This document shows positions 60,901-64,000 of a stretch of DNA of 64,000 nt, in pieces. Source of the DNA: Purpureocillium takamizusanense. Lineage: Eukaryota; Ascomycota; Sordariomycetes; Hypocreales; Ophiocordycipitaceae. A program made the translations under genes and the position numbers. Position 1 is the first letter of the stretch, and the number at the start of each line of letters is the position of its first letter. The stretch is taken from contig NC_063076.1 of NCBI RefSeq assembly GCF_022605165.1, positions 1,302,001 through 1,366,000 on the forward strand, written 5' to 3'. Below the pieces are notes generated by a model. It had not been told where the DNA came from and searched no databases. It saw only the letters and a program-made list of their open reading frames with translations.

Positions 60901-61884
60901 CGGTGGACGAATTATGACGTGGGTTGCTATCACGCCTCCTGTTGGCGTGATTGAGACGATTGTATGGATGCCGAGTTGGAGACCGAGGAAAGTAGACGTT
61001 GGTGGGCCGTGAGGAAGAGGTTGGTGGTAGGTCGTCGACGGCGATACTTAGCCCCGGTTGGGCAGGGGAGGAAGAGGCCGGCTGGGCGGAGGGCCGGGGC
61101 ACGGCGGCAGGTGCGAGGGGCGCTGAGCAGGCATGTTGGCTGCGGTGGTGGTGGTTTGATGTCGTGATAGGCGACGCGTGGTGTTGTATGAGCGGCCAGG
61201 CTCGCGTGTAAGCTGGAAGCGTAGTAGAGGTTTGGCCTGGGGCGTGGGTTGCGAAGGTTGATCAAGGAGCTCTCGTGTCTGTCTGAGTGAGAGGTAGGTA
61301 GACGACTTGTTGTCGGACGGAGAGAAGGTTGTGGTTAGCACTTCGAGGCGAGGACGGGATTCCGGAGGCTATGGGACGAGGGCAGGCCCGGCGCCTTATG
61401 TATTTCGCGAGACCGGGTCCCGGAGACTAGGAGGACCTCCCTCACTCAAGCGCGCGCGGACACCCGACATTGGCAAGGCATGGCCCCAAGGAAAGGCGGA
61501 CAAGGCAAGGCAATCTGAGGAAAGGATGGGTGATGGGGACTGACAGGGGAAGGGGGCGTGTGGTGAATGGATGGAAGGGGGGGAGGGGTGGGAGACTCTG
61601 GTACGTCAGCCCAGTACCAGCGCCGAAAGTACCTCCACTCCAGCCAGCGAGCCCTGCCTTGGCCTTGGCCTAATGGCCGGGCGGGGGGGGGGGGGAGGAG
61701 GAGTGGAACAAAGGGCCTGATGAGAGGCCCGAGGAGCCCGCCAGCGCAACACAGCGCACCTCCCGTCAGCAGGTCCAAACAACCGAACCGAAACCCCCCC
61801 TGCAAGCCATTGCCGTGAGATGGTCATTGTGAAATCACCGTGGATGTCGGTCTGGCTGATGACTCCCCGTGCCCTAACAGACCG

Positions 61885-61920
61885 CTGTCTGTCTGTCTGT
61901 CTGTCCGTCCGTCCGTCCGT
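61885..61920. repeat. Compound (CTGT)5(CCGT)4 microsatellite
   Basis: Five CTGT units pass into four CCGT units, a one-base unit change typical of a tetranucleotide repeat that mutated and then re-expanded. Confidence 0.85.
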
Positions 61921-63902
61921 CTGCACATCTCCTCCTATCCATCCATCCCTTCAGAGTGCTCGGGCAGGAACAAAGAAAACCATCGGCCAAGTTTGAAATA
62001 CCCGCCCGCCCTCTCCACCTCGCTCGCGCCCTCCCCCGTCCGTCGCTTCTCGCACTTCCAGCCACCCCCCACCCCCAAAAAGACAAGACAAGGACAAGAC
62101 AGCGAGGCACACGGCAGTCTCGCCACTGTCCGGAGAAGACAGGCTGAGGGACCCAGGATTATCACCAAGACACCCGCTCAGGCACTGGGGGTGGTGGTGC
62201 GGCGGGGGCCCTGGAAGGATGGAGCCACCTGCACCACAGCACCCGCCGCGCACCCCCCTCCCCCCTCCCTCCCCTGGAAGCAAGCATGATCATGGTGCTG
62301 CACTGCCGTCGTCGCTGGTGCTGATGGTGCTGCAGGCTGGGGCTGGACGGGAAATTGAAACAGGCGCCCACTACGACTGCTACAGGTACTATAGGTACCA
62401 AACGCACACGCACCATTTGTCGGCACCTCGCGAGGTGCGTACGTATAGGTATGTACTCGAATGGTCACGTTAGTAATGCCCTACGCGCGCGAGAGAGGGA
62501 GAGACAGAGGGAGAGGAAAGAGAGAGAGAGAGAGACAGACCCGATGGGCTGAGCTACCGTAATCTGTCTGCGCCTGACACAGCTTGTCAGGAGCCATGTC
62601 TCTGGAGGTTCACAGCAACGCCCGTGGCGGCAGATCCAGCCCTGTCCAAAATTTTATTAGGCATGATGAGGTCGGTGCTTCGTATAATGGCATGGGCGAT
62701 TCTGTGTGTATACTCGCTCTCGCCTGAACCGGCGGCGCACGACCGGGGTGAATTTCTTGCCATGGTGCAGCAGCAGCGGCGTATTCTCATCAATCTATCC
62801 TCTCCGGGCTGGCCCCTGTCACTCGAGCGAGCACTCGACTCACCTCGCAGGGCTGGGCACACAACAAAATGTCGAAAGTGGCTGTTTCCCATTCAGTCAC
62901 GAGAGAGACACGTAGCGAAGAAACGAGCCCTGGCCGCATTGTGGCCGCGTCCTGCAAGCACTGCACACTAGGACTATGTACGTAGTATGTACGACCATAC
63001 GCACGCCTTGATAGAGCGGCTATACAATTGCTGCCTGTGGGGACGTCGTGGCTGCTGCAGCTGTCGTTGTTGCTGTCGTCGTTATGTTGCCGCGGTCCCC
63101 CGTCGTGTGTTTGAGTTGTGCGCTGCAAGATCTATTCCTGGCCATCGTGAGGCAGCCGAACACTGCCGTCTGGAATGTTGGGGGCCCAGACGGACGGCCC
63201 CCCGGGCGCGCTGTCGTGGGTGACCTATTTCGACGGGCTGACGTCGTCGTCGTCTTTTTTTGTTTTTTTTCTCTCGCGGGGGCCTGCTGGGTCCCCCGGG
63301 GATCTGGTGAGATTGCGCAAACGCCTCCAACGCGGGTTGCTTTTGGGGCGCTACGCATGCCCGCCCGCGACAGAGCAACGTTGAATGGAACCCAACGGTC
63401 CCGGGCGCTCAAGCCTCCTAATTACACTGACCGATGGGCGCCCTTGTTTTGCGCCTTTTGCTTTTATCTACGTACCCAACAGGTAGTAGATGAATAGGTC
63501 AGGAGGTATCGTTAGTAGGTAGGTAGTCAGGTACAGCATGCACTGCCCGACGATTACGGGCACTATACAACGTGAGCAATGGCCTTAGTACCTTATTCTT
63601 CTTCCCATTGTAACGGTACTATTTCATGCTTAGTACTTTCTTTGGCTTCATCGGGTCGTGGCGCCGCCAAAGCGTGCGATGGCGCCCTCCCCATCTCCCG
63701 CCGTTCGCAGTCGTGTCATTTCGCGGCCGTCAGCCTCACACACAACAACTCGACCGCCGCGCCGTCCCGTCCGTCCATCCGTCCATCCATCCATTCCATG
63801 CCATTCATCCATCCAAGCCCACTCTGCTGCACGTCGTCTTGCCACGAGACCTTCCTCCCCGCTGTCTTCTCTCCCGCGCGCACCACCACCACATCGGCCA
63901 CA

Positions 63903-63920
63903 CAGCAGCAGCAGCAGCAG
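63903..63920. repeat. (CAG)6 repeat
   Basis: Six CAG units, eleven bases before an 11-bp tandem repeat. No supported gene overlaps it. Confidence 0.8.
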
Positions 63921-63931
63921 CACGACCCAAC

Positions 63932-63971
63932 GCATGGGCCGCGCATGGGCCGCGCATGGGCCGCGCATGGG
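63932..63971. repeat. 11-bp tandem repeat, 3.6 copies
   Basis: The unit GCATGGGCCGC is repeated three times plus seven bases without mismatch. An 11-bp period shifts frame each copy, so it would not behave as a simple peptide repeat if translated. Confidence 0.85.
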
Positions 63972-64000
63972 GGGATGAAATCATGTTGATGGACTGACTG

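Larger units (their letters stand above)
57188..64000. other. Gene-poor right flank
   Basis: No family is recognisable on either strand. The first few hundred bases should hold the Sam37 promoter. The rest holds simple repeats: (GCT)9 at 57526-57552, GTGCAGGCAG-type repeats near 57560-57598, a 14-base G run (57956-57969), GTAC tetramers near 58518-58532, a 13-base G run (61683-61695), (CTGT)5(CCGT)4, GA-rich DNA near 62490-62540, (CAG)6 and an 11-bp tandem repeat at the end. Open frames of 60-165 codons occur in all frames and look non-coding; a gene with very short exons or a noncoding RNA cannot be excluded. Confidence 0.55.

Noticed and set aside
1..64000. CRISPR arrays, intact transposons, rRNA and tRNA genes
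   Set aside because: No regularly spaced repeats, transposase or reverse-transcriptase motifs, terminal repeats or cloverleaf patterns were seen on reading both strands; a tool search could still find a diverged copy.

Overview
This window is nuclear DNA from a filamentous ascomycete. It is G+C-rich, and its genes carry short introns (about 50-180 nt) with GT...AG ends and CTAAC/CTGAC-type branch points. The gene content (BimC kinesin-5, fungal rhodopsin-domain membrane protein, Clr5-domain protein, GT2 polysaccharide synthase) fits Sordariomycetes, probably Hypocreales; the order is an inference from overall protein character, not a search. No rRNA, tRNA, CRISPR array, intact transposon or recognisable secondary-metabolite cluster was seen.

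Layout. The left 27 kb is gene-poor: a GT2 glycosyltransferase (5.8-7.6 kb, minus) and a seven-helix rhodopsin-domain protein (18.3-19.8 kb, minus) sit in long stretches of simple repeats and unconvincing ORFs. From 27 to 57 kb the DNA is gene-dense: an unrecognised serine-rich protein (27.0-28.5, plus), an enoyl-CoA hydratase/isomerase (29.3-30.2, minus), a Clr5-domain protein (31.1-33.1, plus), mitochondrial D-lactate dehydrogenase (33.8-36.0, plus), a PHAF1/UPF0183 autophagy protein (36.6-38.3, plus), an MFS transporter (41.9-43.9, plus), kinesin-5 (44.7-48.4, plus), an Rrn9-domain Pol I factor with AT-hooks and a zinc finger (48.7-51.2, minus), pescadillo/Nop7 (51.5-53.5, minus), the GPI-transamidase subunit PIG-U (54.1-55.6, plus) and the mitochondrial import subunit Sam37/metaxin (55.7-57.2, minus). 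The last 6.8 kb again holds only simple repeats.

How the genes relate. This is a run of mostly housekeeping genes, not a pathway cluster. The one functional pairing is Rrn9 (Pol I initiation) directly downstream of Nop7 (60S biogenesis) on the same strand, with PAC/RRPE-like sequences upstream of Nop7. Two pairs are divergent (crotonase/Clr5 and Nop7/PIG-U) and two converge tightly (kinesin/Rrn9, 345 bp; PIG-U/Sam37, 185 bp). Exon joins were worked out by hand from splice signals and protein-family continuity. No clearly novel system was found; the best leads are the domain composition of the Rrn9 protein, a frame-preserving intron in kinesin-5, the unrecognised protein at 27 kb and a few possible small spliced genes in the left flank.
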